DNA of 5,196 nt. Source: an uncultured Clostridiaceae bacterium (GTDB taxonomy: Bacteria > Bacillota > Clostridia > Lachnospirales > Lachnospiraceae). Below, one piece after another: positions 1 to 5,196 of this stretch. The notes below the pieces were generated by a model. It worked only from the letters and a program-made list of their open reading frames with translations. It searched no databases and was not told the DNA's origin. The stretch spans positions 1 through 5,196 of the forward strand of contig CAUCBQ010000142.1 of the NCBI GenBank assembly GCA_958441075.1, read 5' to 3'. The translations under genes and the position numbers were made by a program. Position 1 is the stretch's first letter; the number at the start of each line of letters is the position of its first letter.

Positions 1-2
1 CA

Positions 3-449
3 GACCAGGTAGAGGAACAGCTGAAAGCCGGAAAGGATGTAGCCTGCCTGACTCTGGGAGACCCTACGGTATACAGTACCTATATTTATCTTCACCGCAT
101 CATAAGGGCAAGAGGCTATGAGGCACAGATTATAAGCGGCGTCCCTTCCTTCTGCGCGGTAAGCGCCCGTCTTGGAGACAGCCTTGCGGACAGATCTGAG
201 CAGCTTCATATTATACCTTCAGCCTATGGCGTAGAAGAGGCGCTGTCCCTTCCGGGAACAAAGGTTCTCATGAAGGCCGGATCTAAAATGGAGGCAGTAA
301 AAAAATCTCTTCAGAAGCATGGGGGAGGGGCGGTTATGATGGAAAACTGCGGGATGGAAAATGAGGTTATTTACAGGGGGACGGAGCAAATTCCGAACAA
401 ATCCGGATATTATTCGCTTATTGTGGTAAAAGAACAACAAAAATGGTAA
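3..449 (+). CDS. cobI: Precorrin-2 C(20)-methyltransferase, C-terminal part (5' end outside window)
   Basis: This is the last 148 residues of a tetrapyrrole (corrin/porphyrin) methylase. The enzyme uses S-adenosylmethionine to methylate C-20 of (cobalt-)precorrin-2, an early cytoplasmic step of cobalamin synthesis; in the anaerobic route the same enzyme is called CbiL. The frame is open from the left edge to TAA at 447-449. Visible motifs are LGDPTVYSTY (fragment residues 18-27, the GDP-type SAM-binding loop), SGVPSFCAVSARLG (about 46-59), EQLHIIP, and MENCGMENEVIY near the end, all in the order seen in CobI/CbiL. Family members are usually about 230-240 residues, so roughly 90 N-terminal residues lie upstream. 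No internal stop or frameshift is seen. No further cobalamin gene follows, so this is probably the last gene of its operon or a lone gene. The family call is firm. Choosing CobI over other corrin methylases rests on the GDPTVYSTY and ENCGME motifs. Confidence 0.9.
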   Translation, partial: DQVEEQLKAGKDVACLTLGDPTVYSTYIYLHRIIRARGYEAQIISGVPSFCAVSARLGDSLADRSEQLHIIPSAYGVEEALSLPGTKVLMKAGSKMEAVKKSLQKHGGGAVMMENCGMENEVIYRGTEQIPNKSGYYSLIVVKEQQKW

Positions 450-516
450 AAAAAGGCCGGTTTTCGTGAATGTGTCTGTGGTGGTAAATAGTACGCGGTC
501 AAATGTACGCCAGTGC

Positions 517-546
517 TTGACACAAGGCGGTGTTTAATGATAAAAT
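517..546 (+). promoter_or_regulatory. Sigma-A-type promoter of the transporter operon
   Basis: A perfect -35 box TTGACA (517-522) is followed, after an 18-base spacer, by the -10 box TAAAAT (541-546), which matches TATAAT at five of six positions. TG at 538-539, one base before the -10, makes it an extended -10. Transcription would start near 553, giving a leader of about 90 nt before the ATG at 644. The short inverted repeats ACAC/GTGT (520-523/530-533) and CGCC/GGCG (508-511/526-529) overlap the -35 region and could be operator half-sites, but they are short enough to occur by chance. Confidence 0.75.
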
Positions 547-571
547 ACTTCACTAGATGGCAGAGGGGCAC

Positions 572-590
572 ACTGTTTTGGACAGTTTTT
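572..590 (+). promoter_or_regulatory. Small dyad plus T-run in the leader
   Basis: ACTGT (572-576) and ACAGT (582-586) form a 5-bp inverted repeat with a 5-base loop, followed directly by T residues up to 590. It lies about 20-35 nt downstream of the predicted transcription start. It could be a weak attenuator hairpin or a repressor site. The stem is short and AT-rich, so it would be a poor intrinsic terminator. The dyad is seen in the sequence; any function is inferred. Confidence 0.3.
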
Positions 591-626
591 GAACACGGCT
601 CCTTGTCTTTTTGTCTTTTATCTATG

Positions 627-633
627 AAAGGAG
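627..633 (+). promoter_or_regulatory. Ribosome binding site that fixes the binding-protein start
   Basis: AAAGGAG lies 10 bases before the ATG at 644. It excludes the in-frame TTG at 611, which sits upstream of it, and makes the out-of-frame ATG at 637 unlikely because only 3 bases separate that codon from the site. Confidence 0.85.
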
Positions 634-643
634 AATATGCACT

Positions 644-709
644 ATGAGAAAAAATGCAGCAAAAATTGCAGCTCTTATGTTGGGCGCAGCGATGGCTCTT
701 ACAGCCTGC
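644..709 (+). other. Lipoprotein signal peptide with lipobox LTAC
   Basis: This covers residues 1-22 of the binding protein. A basic start (R2, K3, K7) is followed by a hydrophobic stretch (about 8-19) and L-T-A-C at 19-22. Cleavage by signal peptidase II before Cys22 and lipidation of that Cys would anchor the protein to the outer face of the cytoplasmic membrane, as is usual for binding proteins of Gram-positive bacteria. Confidence 0.93.
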
Positions 710-2614
710 GGCGGCGGACAGAGCACTGGAAATGGCGGGGGAAGTACAGGCGCCGGAGGCTCCACAGGCAGCGCTCAGGCAGAAGATGGCGATAAGAAAG
801 CAATTAAGGATCTGGTAACTTATGAGGACCCCAAGAGAGAGCAGGAAGGATTTTTTATCCTGAATACAGAGAAGGCAGCTGACTTAAATGTACTCTGCAA
901 CCTGTATGCGCCTCTCATCGAGGTAGACGAAAACGGTAAATTAAGACCGGCAGTTGCCAAGGAGTGGGGAACCGAGGACGGCGGCCTTACCTGGACCTTT
1001 AAGCTGAGAGATGATGTTAAGTGGGTTGATATCAACGGCAATGTAAAGGCCGACTGTACGGCAAAAGACTGGATTACCGCTATGGAGTGGGTATTAAACT
1101 TCCACAAGAACGGTTCCAACAACACCTCCATGCCTCTGGCTCTGATCAAGGGCGCTGAGGATTACTACAACTACACCAAGGAGCTTTCCGCAGAAGAGGC
1201 CAAGGCTCTTGATACAACCAAGATGCTTGAGATGGTAGGCATTGAGGCTCCGGATGATTATACCCTGATTTATCACTGTGCGCTCAATGCTCCTTACTTT
1301 GATACCGTATGTACATCAGCCTGCATGTATCCTATCTCCCAGGCTCTGATTGATGAGCTGGGCGTTGATAACATGATCGGCATGACAAACGAAACCATGT
1401 GGTATACAGGTCCCTATTTTGAGACAACCTTTACCATGAACAACGAAAAGATCCTTACAAAGAATGAAAATTATTTTGATAAGGATGCAAAGCTGTTTGA
1501 TACAGTTACCGTCCGTATGGTAGACGGCACTCAGTTATATCAGCTGTGGCAGAACGGCGAGCTGGACAACATCGCTCTGGCAGAGGCTGACTTAAGAACG
1601 ATTTACAATGATGACAGCAATGAATGGAAGCCCTATCTGAGCGAGACAAGACCGAAAAAGTACTCCTATCAGATGCACTTCAATTTTGACAAGTTCAAGG
1701 ATGACGGTTCAGCAGATGAAAACTGGAACAAGGCAGTTGCAAACGAAGCCTTCCGCCTTTCTTTATACTACGGACTGGATCTGAGAAACTACTGGTCAAG
1801 AACCAACTTTATCGAGCCTCTTCACTGCGAAAACGTAGGCTATACCATGAAGGGACTTCTGTATTACTCTGACGGCACCGATTATGCTGTAAAGGTAGAG
1901 GAGAAGATGGGAATTGCTCCTTCTGACGGCGAGAACCCAAGACGCTTCGACGCTGCAAAGGCAGAGGAGTACAAGAAGCAGGCTATGGAAGAGCTGTCTG
2001 CCAAGGGCGTTTCCTTCCCGGTAGAAATGGATTACTACATTATCGCAGGCGATCAGAATGCCCTTGACAAGGCAACTGTATTAAAGCAGACCTTTGCAGA
2101 GTGCCTGGGAGCAGAGTATGTAAACTTAAACATCAAAACCTTCGTTTCCAGTATGACAAAAGAGGTTGTACAGCCTGGTCTGGGTTCCTTCTACATCAAT
2201 GGATGGGGCGCTGACTACGGTGATCCTGCAAACTTCATTGACCAGGAACGCTACGGCTATGACGGCGCTTACTACTCCAACAACTACTCCAGAATCAATA
2301 ATGCAACGGATGAAGACCTGATTGCAACCTACAAGGAGTTCTCCGCTCTGGCAGAGGCAGCAGGCGCTATCTATGATGATCCTGATAAGCGCTATGACGC
2401 ATATGTAGACGCTGAGGTTTACCTCTTACAGCATGCCTTGACCATTCCTATGGAGTATGAGATTCAGTGGCAGCTGACCAAGATCAACGATTACTCCAAG
2501 ATGAACGCTATGTACGGCGCCCAGAACTATACGTACAAGAACTGGGAGACTTCTGTAGACGCCTATACTACAGAGCAGTACAAGGAATTCCAGGCAGCAT
2601 TTGAGGCGAAATAA
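644..2614 (+). CDS. ABC transporter substrate-binding lipoprotein, family 5 (OppA/DppA type)
   Basis: This is a 656-residue extracellular solute-binding protein of the peptide/nickel family (SBP_bac_5). It would capture the ligand outside the membrane and hand it to the two permeases encoded next. The start is ATG 644, placed by AAAGGAG. Residues 1-21 form a lipoprotein signal peptide: MRK, a hydrophobic Ala/Leu/Met core, then lipobox LTAC with the lipidated Cys at 22. A flexible Gly/Ser/Thr linker follows (about 23-46). Family landmarks are NLYAPLIE (86-93), LRPAVAKEW (100-108), GLTWTFKLRDDVKW (114-127), TAKDW (139-143), and GWGADYGDP (520-528), the C-terminal hinge/ligand-pocket signature of OppA-like proteins. 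The protein is somewhat longer than many DppA/OppA proteins (about 500-550). It has seven Cys besides Cys22. Being first in the operon with a strong promoter and RBS fits the high expression typical of binding proteins. The substrate cannot be read from the sequence: an oligopeptide is most likely, but metal, metallophore or sugar ligands exist in this family. Confidence 0.93.
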   Translation: MRKNAAKIAALMLGAAMALTACGGGQSTGNGGGSTGAGGSTGSAQAEDGDKKAIKDLVTYEDPKREQEGFFILNTEKAADLNVLCNLYAPLIEVDENGKLRPAVAKEWGTEDGGLTWTFKLRDDVKWVDINGNVKADCTAKDWITAMEWVLNFHKNGSNNTSMPLALIKGAEDYYNYTKELSAEEAKALDTTKMLEMVGIEAPDDYTLIYHCALNAPYFDTVCTSACMYPISQALIDELGVDNMIGMTNETMWYTGPYFETTFTMNNEKILTKNENYFDKDAKLFDTVTVRMVDGTQLYQLWQNGELDNIALAEADLRTIYNDDSNEWKPYLSETRPKKYSYQMHFNFDKFKDDGSADENWNKAVANEAFRLSLYYGLDLRNYWSRTNFIEPLHCENVGYTMKGLLYYSDGTDYAVKVEEKMGIAPSDGENPRRFDAAKAEEYKKQAMEELSAKGVSFPVEMDYYIIAGDQNALDKATVLKQTFAECLGAEYVNLNIKTFVSSMTKEVVQPGLGSFYINGWGADYGDPANFIDQERYGYDGAYYSNNYSRINNATDEDLIATYKEFSALAEAAGAIYDDPDKRYDAYVDAEVYLLQHALTIPMEYEIQWQLTKINDYSKMNAMYGAQNYTYKNWETSVDAYTTEQYKEFQAAFEAK

Positions 2615-2617
2615 TAT

Positions 2618-3568
2618 ATGGTAAAATATACCGCCAAACGACTGCTTCAGTCCCTGATTACAGTGCTGGTTGTCGCTACCATCGTGTTCCTGCTTATGCG
2701 TATGCTTCCCACGGATTACTACTTTACAGAGGATCAGGTGATGAAGCTTACGGAGGAGCAGAAGAATGCGCAGCTGGAGGCAGCCGGCCTGTTAGATCCG
2801 ATGGAACAGCAGCTGGGCCGTTTTTATGGGCAGCTTCTGCGGTTGGACTTCGGTACATCCCGCAGAATTCAGAACGGCGCTCCTGTTCTTAAGGTAATCG
2901 GAACTAAATTTTCCGTATCTATGCGTCTGGGGTGTATTGCCCTGGTGATTGCTCTTTTAATCGGCGTAACCATGGGTATTATCCAGTCCAGAAATAAGGA
3001 CCGGATACTGGATCATGTGGGAACGGCGTACACGGTTTTTGTAAACGCTGTGCCGCCGCTTGTATCATACTCGCTGGTGCTGGCCTTTGGCGCCAATTTG
3101 CTGAACCTTCCGGCGCTGTATTCCACCAGAAATGCCACCCGCTCCAGCATCCTTCCGATCGTATGCCTTGCGTTAACCTCCATTGCTCACTATGCGCTGT
3201 GGACCAGGCGCTATATGGTAGACGAGCTGAATAAGGATTATATTAAGCTTGCCAGGATCAAGGGTATGTCCTCTAAGAATATTATGGTAAAACATGTTCT
3301 GAAAAATGCCTTTGTCCCTCTGGTACAGTATATTCCGGCGTCTTTCCTTTTGACCATCAGCGGTTCTCTCCTGGTAGAGCGTTTCTTCTCTGTTCCGGGT
3401 ATGGGTCCCCTGCTGACAGACGCCATTACACGCTACGACTTAAATGTAGTTCAGACTCTGGTTATTATTTATGCCGCTCTGGGAATTATCGGTGTATTCC
3501 TGGGCGATATTCTGATGATGACCCTGGACCCGAGAATTAAACTGACAGACAAAGGAGGCAGCCGTTGA
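2618..3568 (+). CDS. ABC transporter permease, DppB/OppB type
   Basis: This 316-residue inner-membrane permease is the first of the two channel subunits of the importer. Its length is normal for DppB/OppB. It shows six hydrophobic segments: TM1 at about 8-28, then about 100-122, 134-158, 176-196, 236-256 and 280-303. Between TM1 and TM2 is the family motif GLLDPMEQQLGRFYGQLLRLDFGTS, the counterpart of the usual G-L-D-P...Q-Y...G-D-x-G-x-S stretch. The EAA-like cytoplasmic loop that docks on the ATPase is at about 207-232 (DYIKLARIKGM ... KHVLKNAF). The C-terminus has SVPGMGPLLTDAI and LDPRIK, as expected. It starts only 3 bases after the binding-protein stop, with a weak ribosome binding site (GAGG at 2603-2606, 11 bases from the ATG), so translation may depend partly on coupling. 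The segment after TM1 is unusual: LPTDYYF replaces the common PGDP motif. The family call is very secure. Confidence 0.95.
   Translation: MVKYTAKRLLQSLITVLVVATIVFLLMRMLPTDYYFTEDQVMKLTEEQKNAQLEAAGLLDPMEQQLGRFYGQLLRLDFGTSRRIQNGAPVLKVIGTKFSVSMRLGCIALVIALLIGVTMGIIQSRNKDRILDHVGTAYTVFVNAVPPLVSYSLVLAFGANLLNLPALYSTRNATRSSILPIVCLALTSIAHYALWTRRYMVDELNKDYIKLARIKGMSSKNIMVKHVLKNAFVPLVQYIPASFLLTISGSLLVERFFSVPGMGPLLTDAITRYDLNVVQTLVIIYAALGIIGVFLGDILMMTLDPRIKLTDKGGSR
3551..3558 (+). promoter_or_regulatory. Ribosome binding site inside the end of the first permease gene
   Basis: AAAGGAGG is a near-perfect Shine-Dalgarno sequence with 9 bases to the ATG at 3568. It lies within the last codons of the DppB-type gene and supports the ATG at 3568 over the TTG immediately before it at 3565. 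Confidence 0.85.
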
Positions 3569-4497
3569 TGAACAACGATACACAAAAGGATAAATTCCGG
3601 TTTGTGGAATATTCCGCAGATGCGGCAGAGCGAATCGGTTATTCCGATTACTCCTACTGGAAGTCTGTTTTTCAGAACTTTTTCAAGAAGAAATCCGCCG
3701 TTGTTATGGCGGGTGTCTTCTTTGCACTGGTAATCTTTTCCTTTATTGCACTGAGCATTGGAAAGTATAACTACTCTGAGGCTCAGATCATGGCAGATTC
3801 GTCCCTGGCATTTACAAAGCCAAACGGAGAATTCTGGTTTGGAACAGATAATCTGGGCCGTGATTACTGGTGTCAGGTATGGTATGCGGCGCAGGTTTCC
3901 ATCAAGCTGGCTCTGATCGTTGCAGCAGGAGAGTGCGTCATCGGCGTAATCATCGGCTGTATCTGGGGCTATGTGCGCAGCCTGGACCGCATCTTTACCG
4001 AGATTTACAATGTAATTAACAATATTCCGATTATTATTTACATGACTCTGGCAGCCCTTGTCTTTGGACAGAGCTTCCGCAATATGGCCCTTGCCATGAT
4101 TGCCTTCGGCTGGCTGGTAATGGCAAGAAACGTGCGGAACCTGGTGCTCATGTACCGTGACCGGGAATATAATCTGGCTTCCAGATGTCTTGGCACTCCC
4201 GTATGGAGAATTCTGCTTAAGAACATTTTCCCATATCTGATCAGTGTGGTAATTCTTCGTCTGGCCCTGTCCATTCCACAGACCATTGCTCTTGAGTCCA
4301 CACTGTCCTATCTGGGCCTGGGACTGGATGTAAATACGCCTTCTTTAGGTATTCTTTTAAGAAATGCCAGAAACTATTTCCTTCAGTATCCATACCTTCT
4401 TGTGTTCCCGGCGGTGATCGTATCTCTTATTACAATCACCTTCTATCTGGTGGGCAACGCCTTCTCAGATGCGGCAGATCCAAGAAATCATGTGTAG
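3568..4497 (+). CDS. ABC transporter permease, DppC/OppC type
   Basis: This 309-residue second channel subunit of the importer sits in the cytoplasmic membrane. Its ATG overlaps the preceding TGA by one base (TGATG), so the two permeases are translationally coupled. After a polar N-terminus (1-43, ending in FFKKKSA, typical of the OppC N-terminal domain) comes TM1 at about 44-66. An external segment with FGTDNLGRDYW (91-101) matches the G-T-D-x-x-G-R-D signature of DppC proteins. The membrane domain follows, with about five further hydrophobic segments. The EAA-type ATPase contact loop is at about 200-226 (EYNLASRCLGTPVWRILLKNIFPY). ALESTLSYLGLGL and the C-terminal DAADPRNHV are also family-typical. 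Its length is usual for the family. Together with the DppB-type protein it would form the heterodimeric pore. Confidence 0.95.
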   Translation: MNNDTQKDKFRFVEYSADAAERIGYSDYSYWKSVFQNFFKKKSAVVMAGVFFALVIFSFIALSIGKYNYSEAQIMADSSLAFTKPNGEFWFGTDNLGRDYWCQVWYAAQVSIKLALIVAAGECVIGVIIGCIWGYVRSLDRIFTEIYNVINNIPIIIYMTLAALVFGQSFRNMALAMIAFGWLVMARNVRNLVLMYRDREYNLASRCLGTPVWRILLKNIFPYLISVVILRLALSIPQTIALESTLSYLGLGLDVNTPSLGILLRNARNYFLQYPYLLVFPAVIVSLITITFYLVGNAFSDAADPRNHV

Positions 4498-4500
4498 AAC

Positions 4501-4505
4501 GGAGG
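4501..4505 (+). promoter_or_regulatory. Ribosome binding site of the ATPase gene
   Basis: GGAGG lies 8 bases before the ATG at 4514. An in-frame ATG at 4508 is only 2 bases from it, too close for normal initiation, so 4514 is the better start. Confidence 0.8.
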
Positions 4506-4513
4506 AAATGTTC

Positions 4514-5196
4514 ATGGCAAATATGGAAAGAGAACCGATCTTATCTGCCAGAGACGTAGAGATCTCCTTCAGCCTGCGGGGCAAAAAATTAAATGCCATC
4601 CGCAGATGCTCCCTGGATCTGTACCAGGGGGAGACACTTGCCATTGTAGGCGAGTCCGGCTCCGGCAAATCGGTATTTACCAAATCCTTTCTGGGAATGC
4701 TGGACGCCAACGGTTCCATTACCGGCGGCTCCATCATGTTTGAGGGAAAGGATCTGGCAAAATATAAGACAGAAAAGGACTGGATGAGCATCAGGGGAAA
4801 GAAAATCTCCATGGTTATGCAGGACCCGATGACCTCACTGAACCCCCTTAAAAAAATCGGGCGTCAGATCGAGGAAAGTATAGAATTAAATCAGGGCATC
4901 AAAGGGCCGGAAGCGAAGAAGATGGCTCTTGAAATGCTTAAAAAGGTAGGAATCCCTGATCCGGAGCGACGGTATCAGCAGTATCCCCACGAATTTTCCG
5001 GCGGTATGAGACAGCGGGTGGTAATCGCAATTGCCGCCGCCTGCCGTCCTCAGATTCTGATCTGCGATGAGCCTACCACGGCTCTGGACGTTACCATTCA
5101 GGCGCAGATCTTAAATCTGATCCGGGATCTTCAGAGAGAGCTGAATATGACGGTTATCTACATTACCCATGATTTGGGCGTAGTTGCCAATGTGGC
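4514..5196 (+). CDS. ABC transporter ATP-binding protein, DppD/OppD type (3' end outside window)
   Basis: This cytoplasmic ATPase subunit powers the importer. The window holds 227 complete codons and runs off the right edge with the frame still open. All nucleotide-binding motifs present are intact: Walker A GESGSGKS (46-53), Q-loop MQDPMTSLNP (102-111), ABC signature FSGGMRQR (161-168), Walker B ILICDE (181-186) followed by PTTALD (D-loop region, 187-192), and H-loop THD with His219. DPMTSLNP and PTTALDVTIQAQIL are the forms seen in the oligopeptide/nickel branch. DppD/OppD proteins are usually about 320-340 residues, so about 100 residues are missing, including the C-terminal oligopeptide-transporter extension, which often carries a Cys-rich Fe-S-type motif. 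It follows the DppC-type gene by 16 bases. Whether it is D-type rather than F-type is inferred from position (first ATPase after the permeases) and the short N-terminus. Confidence 0.93.
   Translation, partial: MANMEREPILSARDVEISFSLRGKKLNAIRRCSLDLYQGETLAIVGESGSGKSVFTKSFLGMLDANGSITGGSIMFEGKDLAKYKTEKDWMSIRGKKISMVMQDPMTSLNPLKKIGRQIEESIELNQGIKGPEAKKMALEMLKKVGIPDPERRYQQYPHEFSGGMRQRVVIAIAAACRPQILICDEPTTALDVTIQAQILNLIRDLQRELNMTVIYITHDLGVVANV

Larger units (their letters stand above)
450..643 (+). other. Intergenic region between cobI and the transporter operon
   Basis: These 194 bases hold no plausible gene. Just after the cobI stop there is an A-run (448-454), then GGCCGG and TTTT (461-464). This resembles the edge of a terminator, but only the A and T runs can pair, so no real terminator stem is seen and read-through from cobI is possible. 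The 3' half carries the promoter and leader of the binding-protein gene. GTACGC occurs twice, at 491-496 and 505-510, 14 bases apart and upstream of the -35 box. No riboswitch of the cobalamin or T-box type is recognisable. Confidence 0.7.

Noticed and set aside
219..440. Minus-strand open frame of 73 codons inside cobI
   Set aside because: It is fully antisense to a recognisable CobI coding frame, has no domain or supporting ribosome site, and its composition is that of a shadow frame.
448..464. Possible intrinsic terminator after cobI
   Set aside because: An A-run and a T-run flank GGCCGG, but no GC-rich stem can form: only the A and T bases pair around a 6-base loop.
611..643. In-frame TTG start extending the binding protein by 11 residues
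   Set aside because: It lies upstream of the clear AAAGGAG site at 627-633 and would put 11 extra residues, several of them charged, before a standard lipoprotein signal peptide.
450..643. Cobalamin riboswitch or T-box leader
   Set aside because: No B12-box-like or T-box-like conserved core is visible, and the transcribed leader (about 90 nt) is too short for either.
637..828. Out-of-frame ATG at 637 opening an alternative reading frame over the start of the binding-protein gene
   Set aside because: It is only 3 bases from the ribosome site, and its product is a basic, Arg/Cys/Trp-rich sequence typical of a shifted coding frame.
4465..4812. Minus-strand open frame of 115 codons over the start of the ATPase gene
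   Set aside because: It lies antisense to the Walker A and Q-loop coding region of a clear ATPase; no independent support. The same applies to the antisense frames at 820-1276, 3238-3426 and 4038-4301.
1..5196. Mobile element, CRISPR array, tRNA/rRNA or a novel defence system
   Set aside because: The window is filled by five recognisable metabolic and transport genes on one strand; no terminal inverted repeats, spaced repeat arrays, transposase or RNA-gene sequence was seen.

Overview
The window looks like chromosomal DNA of an anaerobic gut-type Clostridia, most likely Lachnospiraceae-like. This is inference from moderate GC content, strong AGGAGG-type ribosome binding sites, a sigma-A-type promoter, a Gly/Ser-rich linker after a lipobox, and the pairing of a cobalamin-synthesis methyltransferase with a peptide-type ABC transporter. 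No rRNA or other taxonomic marker is present. All genes read on the + strand.

Layout: (1) Positions 3-449 hold the C-terminal 148 residues of precorrin-2 C20-methyltransferase (CobI/CbiL), cut by the left window edge. (2) Positions 450-643 are non-coding. They contain no convincing terminator, but do contain a good promoter (-35 TTGACA, extended -10 TGATAAAAT) and a leader of about 90 nt with a small dyad and a pyrimidine-rich tandem repeat. (3) Positions 644-5196 are one tightly packed operon for a peptide/nickel-type (Opp/Dpp) ABC importer: a lipoprotein substrate-binding protein (644-2614), a DppB-type permease (2618-3568), a DppC-type permease (3568-4497), and a DppD-type ATPase cut by the right edge (4514 onward). 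A second ATPase (DppF/OppF type) is expected just beyond the window.

How it works: the lipoprotein, anchored outside the membrane, captures a ligand (most likely an oligopeptide, though the family also includes nickel, metallophore and sugar binders) and delivers it to the channel formed by the two permeases, with ATP hydrolysed by the cytoplasmic ATPase pair. Gene spacing is 3 nt, then a 1-nt overlap, then 16 nt, which indicates co-transcription.

I found no undescribed system, mobile element, CRISPR array or RNA gene. The observations under findings are modest: leader structure, cysteine content of the binding protein, a divergent permease N-terminus, and the unresolved substrate.
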